DNA of 18,685 nt from JACMJP01 sp046160675 (GCA_046160675.1 JBJXHH010000154.1:1-18685), one strand, 5' to 3'; positions 1-7,885 are shown, counted from the first letter of the stretch. Made by a program: numbers and translations. Notes: generated by a model from the sequence alone, not told the origin.

Positions 1-2267
1 TTAGTTTGCTTTTTAATGTCCGTGATATCCTGAGAGGAATTTATTTAATTAAAAAAATAGGAGTGAAGAATGCCGATGTCACTTTACTAAAAGATGAAAA
101 GGGCAACATTAATTATAAATTTTGGAAAGACAGTGAGGAAGAGGAAAGTTCGGAAGTGGAAATTTCTTTGCAAGAAGTAAGTTGCGAAAATGTCGCTTTC
201 ATTTATACAGACAAAAAAAATAAACAAAACATTTATTTACAGGCACATCAGGTTAAAATGAGCGGGAATTTTTCTGCTGAGAATTATACTTTGAAAGCAG
301 AAGGGAATATTTTATCCCGTTTTATAGAGATAGGAAATACAAGATATTTTGTTGAGAGGGAAACAGAATCAGCAATCGAAATTCTTGTTAACTCGGCAAC
401 AGATACATACACATTTAGAGACGCCAAAATAAAAATTGAGGACACCCAATTTGGAATTCAGGGTTCAATTACAAATGCGAAAGAATTAGCATTTGAACTT
501 GCAGTTGAAAGCCAGGAGGCTGACATTGAAGCCTTGATGCTGCTGCTACCGGGACAATATTCTTCAAAACTAAAGAATGTTGAAAGCAAAGGAGATGTTT
601 CATTTCAATCAACAATAAACGGGGTTTATTCAAAACAAAAAAAGCCCCTGGTTAATATTGATTTTACAATTGAAGACGGGGCAATTTATCACAATAGTTT
701 CGGAGATAAACTAACAGATGTAAACTGTAAGGGTTTTTTTACAAATGGGGAAAAACAAAATGCACAAACATCTTCCCTTGTTATAAAACAACTTACTGCA
801 AAGTATGGAAAAGAGCCGCTCAATTTTGATCTTCTCTATAAAAACTTTACTAACCCTTACATTGACCTGAGGCTGAACGGTAATATTCCTGCCCCAATTT
901 TATTAGCATCGATGAATGAGAACATAACTGATGCAGATGGATATATTTCATTTAACGATGTAGCAATTACAGGAAATGTGAGAAGCCTGAATACGAATGC
1001 TGTGAAAGGTAACTTTTCATTTCACGAAGTAAGTTGCACCATAAAAAGGGAGACTATCACCATAAATAATGGGTTAGCAAAACTGGAGAATGCAGAAATT
1101 GTGTTGCAAGACTTTAAAGCAAAAATATTCGGAACTGACTTACAAGCTTCATTAACTCTGAATAACTGGCTTCAAATTGTATTTCCATCATCTTTAGAAG
1201 TGAAGCCTCCCTTGTACATTTCCGGTAATATTCAGTGTTCTTTGCTAGAACTAGATAAACTCATCGAAACATTTTCTTCGGAAACTAAATTGCAACAAGT
1301 AAGTATAAATTCTACTCCAACTCGGACCGACTGGATGCATGTGAGCGGGAGTTTGAAGTGTAAAGTTGATGAGTTTCAATATAATAACCTGAAAATTAGA
1401 AACGTAAATGCAGACATAAAACTATCTCCCGGATTTATAGGAATGAAAAATTTTACTGGAAATTCCATGCACGGAGATTTTAATGTGCAAACAACTTTCA
1501 GGAGGCTTGCAAATGAAAATTATCTATTGGAAGTCATAGGTATTTTAAATGCCATTGATATGCAGCAGTTATTTCTGTCATTCGGGAATTTTAATCAAAC
1601 AACCCTTACGGATAAAAACTTAAAAGGAAAAGCGACAGCTTATATTGAAAACATAAGCCTGCAATGGGATAAAAATTATAAACTTTTGGCAAACAGTATT
1701 TATAGTTTGGTGAATATTAAAATTGAAAAAGGAGAGCTGAATAACTACAAACCTCTGGAGTCGCTTTCAAAATTTGTAAACATAAATGATCTCCAGAACA
1801 TTTCATTTGCCACTATGCAAAACCAAATTGAAATAAAGGATAGTCGCATTATTATACCTGCCATGCAAGTACGTTCCTCAGCACTTGATCTTGATCTGAG
1901 CGGCACACATACTTTTAGTAACATGATAGATTATCAGGTGGAATTAAGTTTAACCAAACTGCTTGCAAATAAATTCTTTGGGAAGAACAAGAACAAAGAG
2001 GATTATGAGCAGAATGAAAAAGGGGGAATAAAAATTTATGTTTCCATGACGGGATCAGTTGAGAAACCAATTATTAAATACAATAAGAAGGAAGCGAAAC
2101 AAAAAATGGAAGAAGTCGGGATTGATAAGCCAGACTTTCTAGATATTTTCAAACCTGATGCTGAAGTGCCGCAGCAGAAAAATGACCTGTTTAAAAAACA
2201 GGATAGGAAAGAGCCTGTATACGAAGATCCGGATACATTGGAATTTATTGAATGGGAAGATGAATGA
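1..2267 (+). CDS. AsmA-like envelope protein, 5' truncated by window edge
   Basis: The reading frame is open to the left edge, so the true start lies outside the window. The first visible start codon, a TTG at 6, falls in the middle of a typical AsmA motif (frame reads FNVRDILRGIYLIKKIGV then a DKxGxxNYxFW-like stretch), so it is not the real start. About 753 residues are visible. They are almost entirely beta-strand-like, with repeated xADIxLSPGF / IxxPAMxVxSSALDLDLSG patterns; roughly residues 540-655 resemble the AsmA C-terminal region, followed by a charged tail ending in acidic residues. AsmA-family proteins are inner-membrane-anchored, bridge-like envelope proteins linked to outer-membrane lipid homeostasis. 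The N-terminal membrane anchor would be in the missing part. It is followed after 53 bases by a histidine kinase gene on the same strand. Family assignment is from sequence pattern; the specific function is unknown. Confidence 0.75.
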   Translation, partial: SLLFNVRDILRGIYLIKKIGVKNADVTLLKDEKGNINYKFWKDSEEEESSEVEISLQEVSCENVAFIYTDKKNKQNIYLQAHQVKMSGNFSAENYTLKAEGNILSRFIEIGNTRYFVERETESAIEILVNSATDTYTFRDAKIKIEDTQFGIQGSITNAKELAFELAVESQEADIEALMLLLPGQYSSKLKNVESKGDVSFQSTINGVYSKQKKPLVNIDFTIEDGAIYHNSFGDKLTDVNCKGFFTNGEKQNAQTSSLVIKQLTAKYGKEPLNFDLLYKNFTNPYIDLRLNGNIPAPILLASMNENITDADGYISFNDVAITGNVRSLNTNAVKGNFSFHEVSCTIKRETITINNGLAKLENAEIVLQDFKAKIFGTDLQASLTLNNWLQIVFPSSLEVKPPLYISGNIQCSLLELDKLIETFSSETKLQQVSINSTPTRTDWMHVSGSLKCKVDEFQYNNLKIRNVNADIKLSPGFIGMKNFTGNSMHGDFNVQTTFRRLANENYLLEVIGILNAIDMQQLFLSFGNFNQTTLTDKNLKGKATAYIENISLQWDKNYKLLANSIYSLVNIKIEKGELNNYKPLESLSKFVNINDLQNISFATMQNQIEIKDSRIIIPAMQVRSSALDLDLSGTHTFSNMIDYQVELSLTKLLANKFFGKNKNKEDYEQNEKGGIKIYVSMTGSVEKPIIKYNKKEAKQKMEEVGIDKPDFLDIFKPDAEVPQQKNDLFKKQDRKEPVYEDPDTLEFIEWEDE

Positions 2268-2320
2268 AAGAAATACGGGTAATCCTTTGTAATTTTCAGC
2301 TGGTTTTCCGGTAAATCAGC

Positions 2321-3487
2321 ATGGCAAATTTGTACGAAAAGAAATCAAGATGGAAATGGCTTTTGTTCATTGTTGCCTTTATCATTGTAGTTACTACGCT
2401 CTGGTATACAAATACACTTGCCAAAAAACTTGCTGAAGAAGAGAAACAAAAAGTTGAGCAAATAGCAAACGTTTACAAGTATCTCAGCACTGCCGAAGAC
2501 AATACTGATTTTGGGTTTTTTATCGAAATTATTCAAGCCAATAAATCTATCCCCCTCATTTCAACAGATAATGCTGGTAATATACTCCTGCACTTGAATT
2601 TAGATTCACTGAAGGCGGTTTCAGACCCTGATTATTTAATCGAACAACTGGAGGAAATGAAAAATTTTGCACAACCTGTAAAATTCGAAATCACAAAAGA
2701 TAATTATCAGTTTATTTATTATAAACATTCATTTCTCTACACACAACTTAAATATTATCCGTTTGTCCAGTTATTTATCATCGCAGGTTTTCTCATCCTC
2801 TCATATTTTCTTTTTAACACAGCAAGAAAAAGCGAACAAAACCGTGTATGGGTAGGGATGGCAAAAGAAACTGCCCATCAACTAGGTACACCCATTTCAT
2901 CCCTTGTTGGTTGGATTGATTACTTAAAAGATGCCGGGGGAAGCATGGACCAGAAAAAGAACATTATTGATGAGATGGATAAAGATGTAAAACGGTTGGA
3001 GTTAATAGCTGATCGTTTTTCAAAAGTAGGTTCAGCGCCTGATCTTATTTCAAGGAATATCATTAAAGAGTTGGAAAATACATTTGATTATATAAAACGA
3101 AGAGCTAGCAAAAAGGTAAATTTTATTTTCGAACATACGAATGCAGAAATGTATGCAAATATTAACCCTACCTTGTTTAACTGGGTAATTGAAAATATTC
3201 TGAAAAATGCACTAGATGCAATTGACGGTAGTGGGGATATAAGCATGCATATAAGTGAATCTGCGAAAATTGTAATTATTGACATTACAGATTCAGGAAA
3301 AGGTATTCAAAAATCCAAGTTTACAACAGTTTTTGAACCGGGTTATAGTACGAAGAAGAGGGGATGGGGTTTGGGCTTGACACTCGCTAAGCGCATTACT
3401 GAAAACTATCATAATGGAAAGATCTTTGTCAAAAATTCTATAATGGGAAAAGGGACAACATTTAGAATAATCCTTCCAAAAATTTGA
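2321..3487 (+). CDS. Membrane sensor histidine kinase (orphan in this window)
   Basis: This is a 388-residue two-transmembrane histidine kinase. Hydrophobic segments lie at about residues 12-31 and 147-166, with a roughly 115-residue extracytoplasmic sensor region between them that I cannot assign to a named domain. The cytoplasmic part has the dimerisation/phospho-acceptor box ETAHQLGTPISSL with phospho-acceptor His186, the N box ENILKNALDAIDG (291-303), the G1 box DSGKGI (324-329), the F box FEPGYSTK (338-345) and the G2 box GWGLGL (348-353). All ATP-binding motifs are therefore intact. The H box has the HQLGTP form rather than the classical HELRTP. It would autophosphorylate on His and pass phosphate to a response regulator, but no regulator gene is adjacent. 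It sits 53 bases after the AsmA-like gene and converges on the EVE gene. The ATG start precedes a plausible lysine-rich cytoplasmic stub, so the start is reasonable. Confidence 0.92.
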   Translation: MANLYEKKSRWKWLLFIVAFIIVVTTLWYTNTLAKKLAEEEKQKVEQIANVYKYLSTAEDNTDFGFFIEIIQANKSIPLISTDNAGNILLHLNLDSLKAVSDPDYLIEQLEEMKNFAQPVKFEITKDNYQFIYYKHSFLYTQLKYYPFVQLFIIAGFLILSYFLFNTARKSEQNRVWVGMAKETAHQLGTPISSLVGWIDYLKDAGGSMDQKKNIIDEMDKDVKRLELIADRFSKVGSAPDLISRNIIKELENTFDYIKRRASKKVNFIFEHTNAEMYANINPTLFNWVIENILKNALDAIDGSGDISMHISESAKIVIIDITDSGKGIQKSKFTTVFEPGYSTKKRGWGLGLTLAKRITENYHNGKIFVKNSIMGKGTTFRIILPKI

Positions 3488-3537
3488 GAAAGAATTGAAT
3501 TAAATGCTTTAACACCTTTTTTGTAGTACTTCCCTAT

Positions 3538-3951
3538 TCATAATTTAGTATCACTCATATCTAAAATTCTAAAAAACTGAAACTCAGTTACAGGTTGCAC
3601 ACTCAGGCGACTGATACGAACCAGTGCCATGTCTGCCAACGACTTTTCTTTTTTTACTTCTAGCAATGTAACATGCCTCTTCACGGGCTTCAATGCTTTT
3701 ACATCTACAGCACTCCAGTCGCCTTCATTTGCTGTAGGATCAGGGTATGCTTCTTTTATAACTTTAGCTAACCCAACAACTGCGCTCACATTGCCGCTGT
3801 GATAAAAAAAACAGATATCACCTTTTTTCATACTCCGCAAATGATTACGGGCAGCAAAATTCCTTACGCCGTTCCAGATATCAGTTCCTTTTTGTACAAG
3901 TTCATCCCAGGAATAATTATCAGGTTCTGATTTTATAAGCCAGTAATTCAT
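3538..3951 (-). CDS. EVE domain-containing protein
   Basis: This is a 137-residue single-domain protein of the EVE family (PUA/YTH-like fold). Visible family motifs are W4-LIKSEP (4-10), WNGVRN (26-31), KKGDICFFYHSG (42-53) and the AKVIKEAYPDPT-type strand (about 62-73), with a closing RLSVQPVT motif near the C terminus. Length is typical for the family. EVE domains are known or predicted to bind modified nucleobases in nucleic acid, and they occur both as stand-alone conserved genes and inside defence proteins. Here it is stand-alone, so a general role is more likely than a dedicated defence role. It is transcribed away from the injection-system operon and converges on the histidine kinase gene with a 50-base gap. 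The start at 3951 places the conserved NYWLIKSEP motif at the very N terminus, as expected. Confidence 0.9.
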   Translation of the reverse strand: MNYWLIKSEPDNYSWDELVQKGTDIWNGVRNFAARNHLRSMKKGDICFFYHSGNVSAVVGLAKVIKEAYPDPTANEGDWSAVDVKALKPVKRHVTLLEVKKEKSLADMALVRISRLSVQPVTEFQFFRILDMSDTKL

Positions 3952-4033
3952 ATAAAGTTTTTAGTTTGAGTATGTAAATTTAAAGAAATTTTTTCTTGCA
4001 GGAATCATTCCAGATTGCGATAAATTTTTAAAA

Positions 4034-4049
4034 TCACCAATAGTGGTGA
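4034..4049. promoter_or_regulatory. Inverted repeat, candidate operator
   Basis: There is a perfect 6-bp inverted repeat, TCACCA - ATAG - TGGTGA, flanked by A/T runs. It lies in the divergent gap between the EVE gene and the eCIS operon, 16 bases upstream of the candidate -33 element of the operon promoter. That position suits an activator or repressor site. It has no T tract, so it is not a convincing terminator. Function is inferred only from position and symmetry. Confidence 0.35.
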
Positions 4050-4065
4050 ATTTGATGATTCCCTA

Positions 4066-4096
4066 TTGACTTGTAATATAATTCAATTTACTTTTG
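4066..4096 (+). promoter_or_regulatory. Candidate Bacteroidota promoter for the eCIS operon
   Basis: A TTG at 4066-4068 is followed, 20 bases later, by TACTTTTG at 4089-4096. The latter is an exact match to the Bacteroidota -7 consensus TAnnTTTG, and the spacing is in the usual range for the -33/-7 pair. Transcription would begin near 4100-4105, giving a leader of about 90 bases before the first operon gene at 4194. The match is by eye; no expression evidence is available. Confidence 0.5.
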
Positions 4097-4139
4097 CTGT
4101 ACGTTCTTACAAAAAAAGAATTGCACAATTAAAACCATT

Positions 4140-4164
4140 GCGGAAAAAAACCCTCTTTTTTCGC
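4140..4164 (+). promoter_or_regulatory. Leader hairpin ahead of the eCIS operon
   Basis: GCG (4140-4142) pairs with CGC (4162-4164), and six A (from 4144) pair with six T (4156-4161). One G is bulged and the loop is a short CCCTC-containing sequence. It falls in the predicted 5' leader, about 30 bases before the start codon at 4194. It lacks a following T tract, so I read it as a possible leader structure affecting translation or mRNA stability, not as a terminator. The stem is A/T-dominated and may be weak. Confidence 0.3.
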
Positions 4165-4193
4165 AGAGATGAACCAGTAAAAGTTAAAATTAT

Positions 4194-4781
4194 ATGATTG
4201 AAGAAGCACTGCGGTTTATAAAAACCGAGCTAAACAATTATTTGAATAACAAAATTGCACCTCAGGCTGAAAACCGTGTAGAGACGGGCAATGTAGCCCG
4301 CCTTGGCGAAGCTTCTTCTAATGACCTCATGAACAAAATTATTGTTTCACTGGTGAATGTTGAAGAAGACAGGATATCAAGAAATCCGGAAAATTTTGTA
4401 AAAGCTGATAACAGAACAATTTATAAAAATCCGAAAGTGCATCTGAATTTATATTGCCTGTTTACTGCAAATAAAGAATCCTATACTGATGCACTGAAGC
4501 AACTTGCGTACATTATTCAATTCTTCCAGCATAAAAATGTATTTACACACGAAACTTCACCGGGACTGGATGCAGGAATTGAAAAACTTGTGTTTGATCT
4601 GTATACTTTAAACTTTGAACAGGTAAACCACCTCTGGGCTACACTCGGCGGAAAGTACATTCCTTCAGCTCTCTACAGGATGCGCATGGTAACTCTTGAT
4701 GAAGGACTTGTAACTGCAGAAAGTACTTTTATAAAAGAGGTCAATATTAGATCAGAAGATTATATAAACGCAACAATTTGA
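4194..4781 (+). CDS. DUF4255 protein, eCIS cap / tube-sheath terminator (Afp16/Pvc16-like)
   Basis: This is a 195-residue protein recognisable as the DUF4255 (Pvc16 N-terminal-like) family. It has an N-terminal helix (IEEALRFIKTELNNYL), then a VSLVNVEEDRxxRNP-type strand, a YKNPKVHLNLYCLFTAN core, a helix with YxDALKQLAYIIQFFQ, and an LNHLWATLGGKYxPSxLYRxRM-type C-terminal motif. In this family the protein terminates the inner tube and sheath at the end away from the baseplate, setting particle length with the tape-measure protein. It is the first gene of the operon, directly after the promoter candidate and leader. In PVC and Afp clusters the corresponding gene is at the other end, so its position here differs from those. 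Its last codons overlap the start of the next gene by four bases. Confidence is high for the family and good for the role. Confidence 0.88.
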   Translation: MIEEALRFIKTELNNYLNNKIAPQAENRVETGNVARLGEASSNDLMNKIIVSLVNVEEDRISRNPENFVKADNRTIYKNPKVHLNLYCLFTANKESYTDALKQLAYIIQFFQHKNVFTHETSPGLDAGIEKLVFDLYTLNFEQVNHLWATLGGKYIPSALYRMRMVTLDEGLVTAESTFIKEVNIRSEDYINATI

Positions 4782-5899
4782 AAACGACTTATAAAATTTT
4801 ATTCAGCATTGAACTCTTGCATGATTTTTATAATCACAGCCAGGAGTTTGATGATCTTATACTGAAACCTTCACCGGAAACTGCAAAGGTTTTAAGTGGG
4901 TATAGGATAATGTATAAAATTTTTAAGAACAGGCTCTATGCTTTGATTGAAACAGATATTACCGGGAAGCCTTATATCAGTATTAATACTTCCACAGTCT
5001 TACAGTTTCACCTGCTGGTAAAGAATCCCGCATTTAAAAACTTCACTTCAATAAAAATGTTCAACAGCGGCAGTGATATTTTTTATTTTTCAAACCTGCT
5101 GGGAAACAAAACCGATACAATTTGTTACCTGAGTAAAGCTGTTGCTGAATATAACTTTGCAAATGAATATGAAGTTGGTTCGCTTGCAAAAAACGGAACT
5201 GCACTGTTTGAGGCTATTCAATACAATCACCCAAGTAATGCACACAATACTTCAGAAAATAGTTTTTGGCGGGGATTAAAAGCAGATCGTTTTCCTGTCT
5301 ACACTGATACTTTCCGCCCTGAAATATCTAAAGGAATTGTTGATGATATTCAAAAAGGAACTCTGGTTTTTGATAAGCCCAATAACAAATTATACGAAGC
5401 GAACCGGTTGTTATTTAAAGGCAGTAAGATTGACCTTACAACCACAAACTATTGGCGGGAAGTTGCAAACCTGCAATATGTAACATCAGAGGATATTACT
5501 GATCGTTCATTGTATAAAGTAACCGGCGAAACACTTGGCATCATTGAGTTATTTTTTGATAATTCGGTTAGTTCCGATATGATGATGCTTACAAACACTG
5601 GCGTTGTGAAAGAACAGAATTATGTGATCAGGTTCAAAAACAGGATCAGCACCTGGAAATATATTTCTTCACAGAGTTCAGTTACCAGTATCACTGACAA
5701 GAATAATGTATTTGCATTTACACAAAACGGAAATGAATTTATATCAAATGCGCCGGTGCCATTATATGCAAAACCCTTTCAGAATTTCAAATTAACAGCG
5801 GGGATTATTGAAATAGAAAAATTACAATGTGCATCAGCATTCCTCAAACCCGACACAAACACAAAAAGTTTTACATCAGAAATTTATTTGAACTATTAA
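4778..5899 (+). CDS. Unrecognised eCIS-locus protein, 373 aa
   Basis: I do not recognise an established domain. The start is a TTG whose last two bases are the first two of the TGA stop of the cap gene (four-base overlap, TTGA). No ATG exists in frame until about codon 45, inside a regular-looking stretch, so the TTG start with translational coupling is the best choice. There is no signal peptide or membrane segment. The N terminus reads YKILFSIELLHDFYN and then an FxxLxLxPSPETAKVLSGYR motif. The remainder alternates short beta strands and loops, including a WRGLKADRFPVY segment and an IRFKNRISTWKYIS segment, which suggests a beta-rich structural protein rather than an enzyme. It lies between the DUF4255 cap and the sheath in one operon. 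A cap adaptor or other structural part of the distal end is plausible; a cargo is also possible. I infer this from position only. Confidence 0.6.
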   Translation: MKTTYKILFSIELLHDFYNHSQEFDDLILKPSPETAKVLSGYRIMYKIFKNRLYALIETDITGKPYISINTSTVLQFHLLVKNPAFKNFTSIKMFNSGSDIFYFSNLLGNKTDTICYLSKAVAEYNFANEYEVGSLAKNGTALFEAIQYNHPSNAHNTSENSFWRGLKADRFPVYTDTFRPEISKGIVDDIQKGTLVFDKPNNKLYEANRLLFKGSKIDLTTTNYWREVANLQYVTSEDITDRSLYKVTGETLGIIELFFDNSVSSDMMMLTNTGVVKEQNYVIRFKNRISTWKYISSQSSVTSITDKNNVFAFTQNGNEFISNAPVPLYAKPFQNFKLTAGIIEIEKLQCASAFLKPDTNTKSFTSEIYLNY

Positions 5900-5917
5900 C
5901 AATAAAAATCAAACATT

Positions 5918-7354
5918 ATGTCGCAAATTAATGAAAGTGCCATTAAAACACCCGGAGTTTATATCAATGAAATTCCCTCTTTTCCACCTTCTGTGGCACA
6001 GGTGGCAACAGCCATTCCTGCCTTCATTGGGTACACGGAAAAGGCAATGGACAGTGATGGAACTTCGCTGAATATGAAAGCCAAACGCATCACTTCCATG
6101 GTGGATTATGAATTGTATTTCGGGAAAGCTCCGAAAGAGGTGAATATTGAAATAAATATTTCAGAAGTGCATATAAACGGAGGCCTTGCTGATGTTAAAG
6201 TTTCAGCTGCTATATCTGGGAGCCCATCTTCAGTATATATGATGTATTATGCGATGCGAATGTTCTTTTTGAACGGCGGAAGTGCCTGTTACATCATCAG
6301 TGTTGATACGTATACAACCGGAACAGGAAGTGTTGCGCAGGCAAGATTACTATCTGCATTAGATGTTCTTGAAAAAGAGGATGAACCTACACTTATCGTT
6401 TTTCCTGACGGTCAAAATATTACTTCAGCGGCACAATATAAAACTTTAGTTGACAGCTCACTTGCATTGTGCGGTAAATTACAGGACAGGTTTGCAATTA
6501 TTGATGTATTATCAAAAACCTGGAACATCAACACAGATCAAAATGAATTCAGATCAAACAACGTAGGCAACGACAATCTGAGTTACGGTGCCTGTTATTA
6601 TCCGAATTTAGTTACAACATTAAGTTATGATTTTAATGATGCTGATGTTGTGTTGAATATTTCGGTTGAAGGCGGAGGTGCTGCAATTCTTGCATCGGCA
6701 ACGTTAGATACAATGTTTACTGAGAATAGTGCTGTGTATGCAAAATGCAAGAATGCCATTACCCAACTTGGTGTTGAAATAGCCCCAAGTTCAGCAATGG
6801 CAGGCATTATGAGCAGGGTGGATGGAACGAGGGGTGTTTGGAAAGCCCCGGCAAATGTAAGTGTGTTGGGTGTTAAATCTCTCACTGTAACAATCTCTGA
6901 TGCTGACCAGGAAACTTTAAATATTGATGCAACATCCGGAAAATCCATCAATGCCATCCGAGCATTTATTGGCAAAGGGAAAATTGTTTGGGGTGCAAGA
7001 ACATTAGATGGTAACAGCAACGAATGGCGCTATGTGAGTGTTCGCCGCTTCTTTAACATGGTGGAAGAAAGTTGTAAAAAAGCTTCAGCGCAATTTGTAT
7101 TTGAACCGAACGATGCAAATACCTGGATAAAGATCAGGGCGATGATTGAGAATTATTTAACCATCCTCTGGAGGCAGGGCGCATTAGCCGGCGCAAAACC
7201 TGAGCATGCGTTTTTTGTAAAGATCGGGCTCGGGCAAACCATGACGGCGATTGATATCCTGGAAGGAAGATTAATTGTTGAAATAGGCTTGGCAGCAGTT
7301 CGCCCAGCGGAATTTATCATCCTGCGTTTCATGCATAAAATGCAGGAATCGTAA
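5918..7354 (+). CDS. eCIS contractile tail sheath protein
   Basis: This is a 478-residue phage-tail-sheath family protein (Afp2/3/4-, Pvc2/3/4-like). The N terminus carries the hallmark TPGVYINEIPSFPPSV (11-26) followed by TAIPAFIGYT (31-40). The C-terminal part has VWGARTLDG (357-365), then YVSVRRFFNMVEES, and ends with the strand that extends to neighbouring subunits (LAAVRPAEFIILRFMHKM). The middle holds a VFPDG motif and a variable beta-rich insertion typical of the surface-exposed domain. Sheath subunits polymerise around the inner tube in an extended state and contract to drive the tube through a target membrane. Only one sheath gene is seen, whereas Afp and PVC clusters carry three. 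The spacing is 18 bases after the previous gene with an A-rich leader. Confidence 0.96.
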   Translation: MSQINESAIKTPGVYINEIPSFPPSVAQVATAIPAFIGYTEKAMDSDGTSLNMKAKRITSMVDYELYFGKAPKEVNIEINISEVHINGGLADVKVSAAISGSPSSVYMMYYAMRMFFLNGGSACYIISVDTYTTGTGSVAQARLLSALDVLEKEDEPTLIVFPDGQNITSAAQYKTLVDSSLALCGKLQDRFAIIDVLSKTWNINTDQNEFRSNNVGNDNLSYGACYYPNLVTTLSYDFNDADVVLNISVEGGGAAILASATLDTMFTENSAVYAKCKNAITQLGVEIAPSSAMAGIMSRVDGTRGVWKAPANVSVLGVKSLTVTISDADQETLNIDATSGKSINAIRAFIGKGKIVWGARTLDGNSNEWRYVSVRRFFNMVEESCKKASAQFVFEPNDANTWIKIRAMIENYLTILWRQGALAGAKPEHAFFVKIGLGQTMTAIDILEGRLIVEIGLAAVRPAEFIILRFMHKMQES

Positions 7355-7383
7355 ATGAAAGAGAAAAAATAAATAGTAATTCA

Positions 7384-7395
7384 AAAAATTGTAAA
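7384..7395 (+). repeat. A-rich leader repeat, copy 1
   Basis: The 12-base sequence AAAAATTGTAAA occurs here and again at 7886-7897. The two copies lie in the roughly 60-base gaps before the two tube-family genes, ending 18 and 8 bases before the respective ATG. In Bacteroidota, A-rich leaders take the place of Shine-Dalgarno sites, so a translation-enhancing role is possible. In an AT-rich genome a 12-base match can also be chance. Confidence 0.3.
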
Positions 7396-7413
7396 TCGTA
7401 AATAACAAAAATT

Positions 7414-7845
7414 ATGGCAGAATATCCATTATCAAAATTTCACTTCCAGGTAGAATGGGGTGGAAGCAAGATCGGGTTCACAGATGTTTCAGGACTCGAT
7501 ATTACAACCGATGTAATTGAATATCGTGACGGCGCAAGCCCTGAGTACTCAAAAGTGAAAATGCCCGGTCAACGAAAGTTTTCAAACATCACTCTCAAGC
7601 GGGGAACATTTGCAGGCGACAATGAATTTTATAATTGGTTCAACACTGTGAGTTTGAATCAGATCGAACGCAGGGATCTTACCATAAGCCTACTGAATGA
7701 AAACCATGAACCTGTTCTTGTTTGGAAAGTGAAGAACGCATGGCCTCTAAAAGTAACGCCTACTGATCTGAAAGCTGACGGAAACGAAGTTGCTTTAGAA
7801 ACTCTTGAGCTTGCACATGAAGGATTAACAATTCAGAATGAATGA
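7414..7845 (+). CDS. eCIS inner tube protein (gp19/Afp1-like)
   Basis: This is a 143-residue phage tail tube (T4 gp19-type, Hcp-like beta-barrel) protein. Motifs seen are FTDVSGLD (22-29), YRDG (37-40), KMPGQ (49-53) and ITLKRG (59-64). An LNENHEPVLVWKVKNAWPLKVTPTD-type strand pair and a closing ALETLELAHEGL follow. The length is normal for the family. The product stacks as hexameric rings to form the rigid inner tube that is ejected on contraction and can carry cargo in its lumen. It follows the sheath gene, as in other contractile systems, with a 59-base A-rich leader. The presence of an independent leader before a highly demanded subunit may allow stronger translation than for the baseplate genes. 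Confidence 0.95.
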   Translation: MAEYPLSKFHFQVEWGGSKIGFTDVSGLDITTDVIEYRDGASPEYSKVKMPGQRKFSNITLKRGTFAGDNEFYNWFNTVSLNQIERRDLTISLLNENHEPVLVWKVKNAWPLKVTPTDLKADGNEVALETLELAHEGLTIQNE

Positions 7846-7885
7846 TGTAAACAAGATGTGTTCTTCAATATAAAATCAGTAATTT

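Noticed and set aside
2260..2292. Ten-codon frame overlapping the end of the AsmA-like gene
   Set aside because: Too short to support and without motif or conservation evidence.
3488..3537. Bidirectional terminator between the kinase and EVE genes
   Set aside because: The 50-base gap contains a T run but no convincing stem-loop beside it.
3952..4033. Promoter for the EVE gene on the - strand
   Set aside because: Only a partial match to TAnnTTTG (TAAATTTA) was found and no suitably spaced TTG, so it is too weak to annotate.
6625..7020. 131-codon frame on the - strand within the sheath gene
   Set aside because: Antisense shadow of a well-supported sheath coding region, with no recognisable domain.
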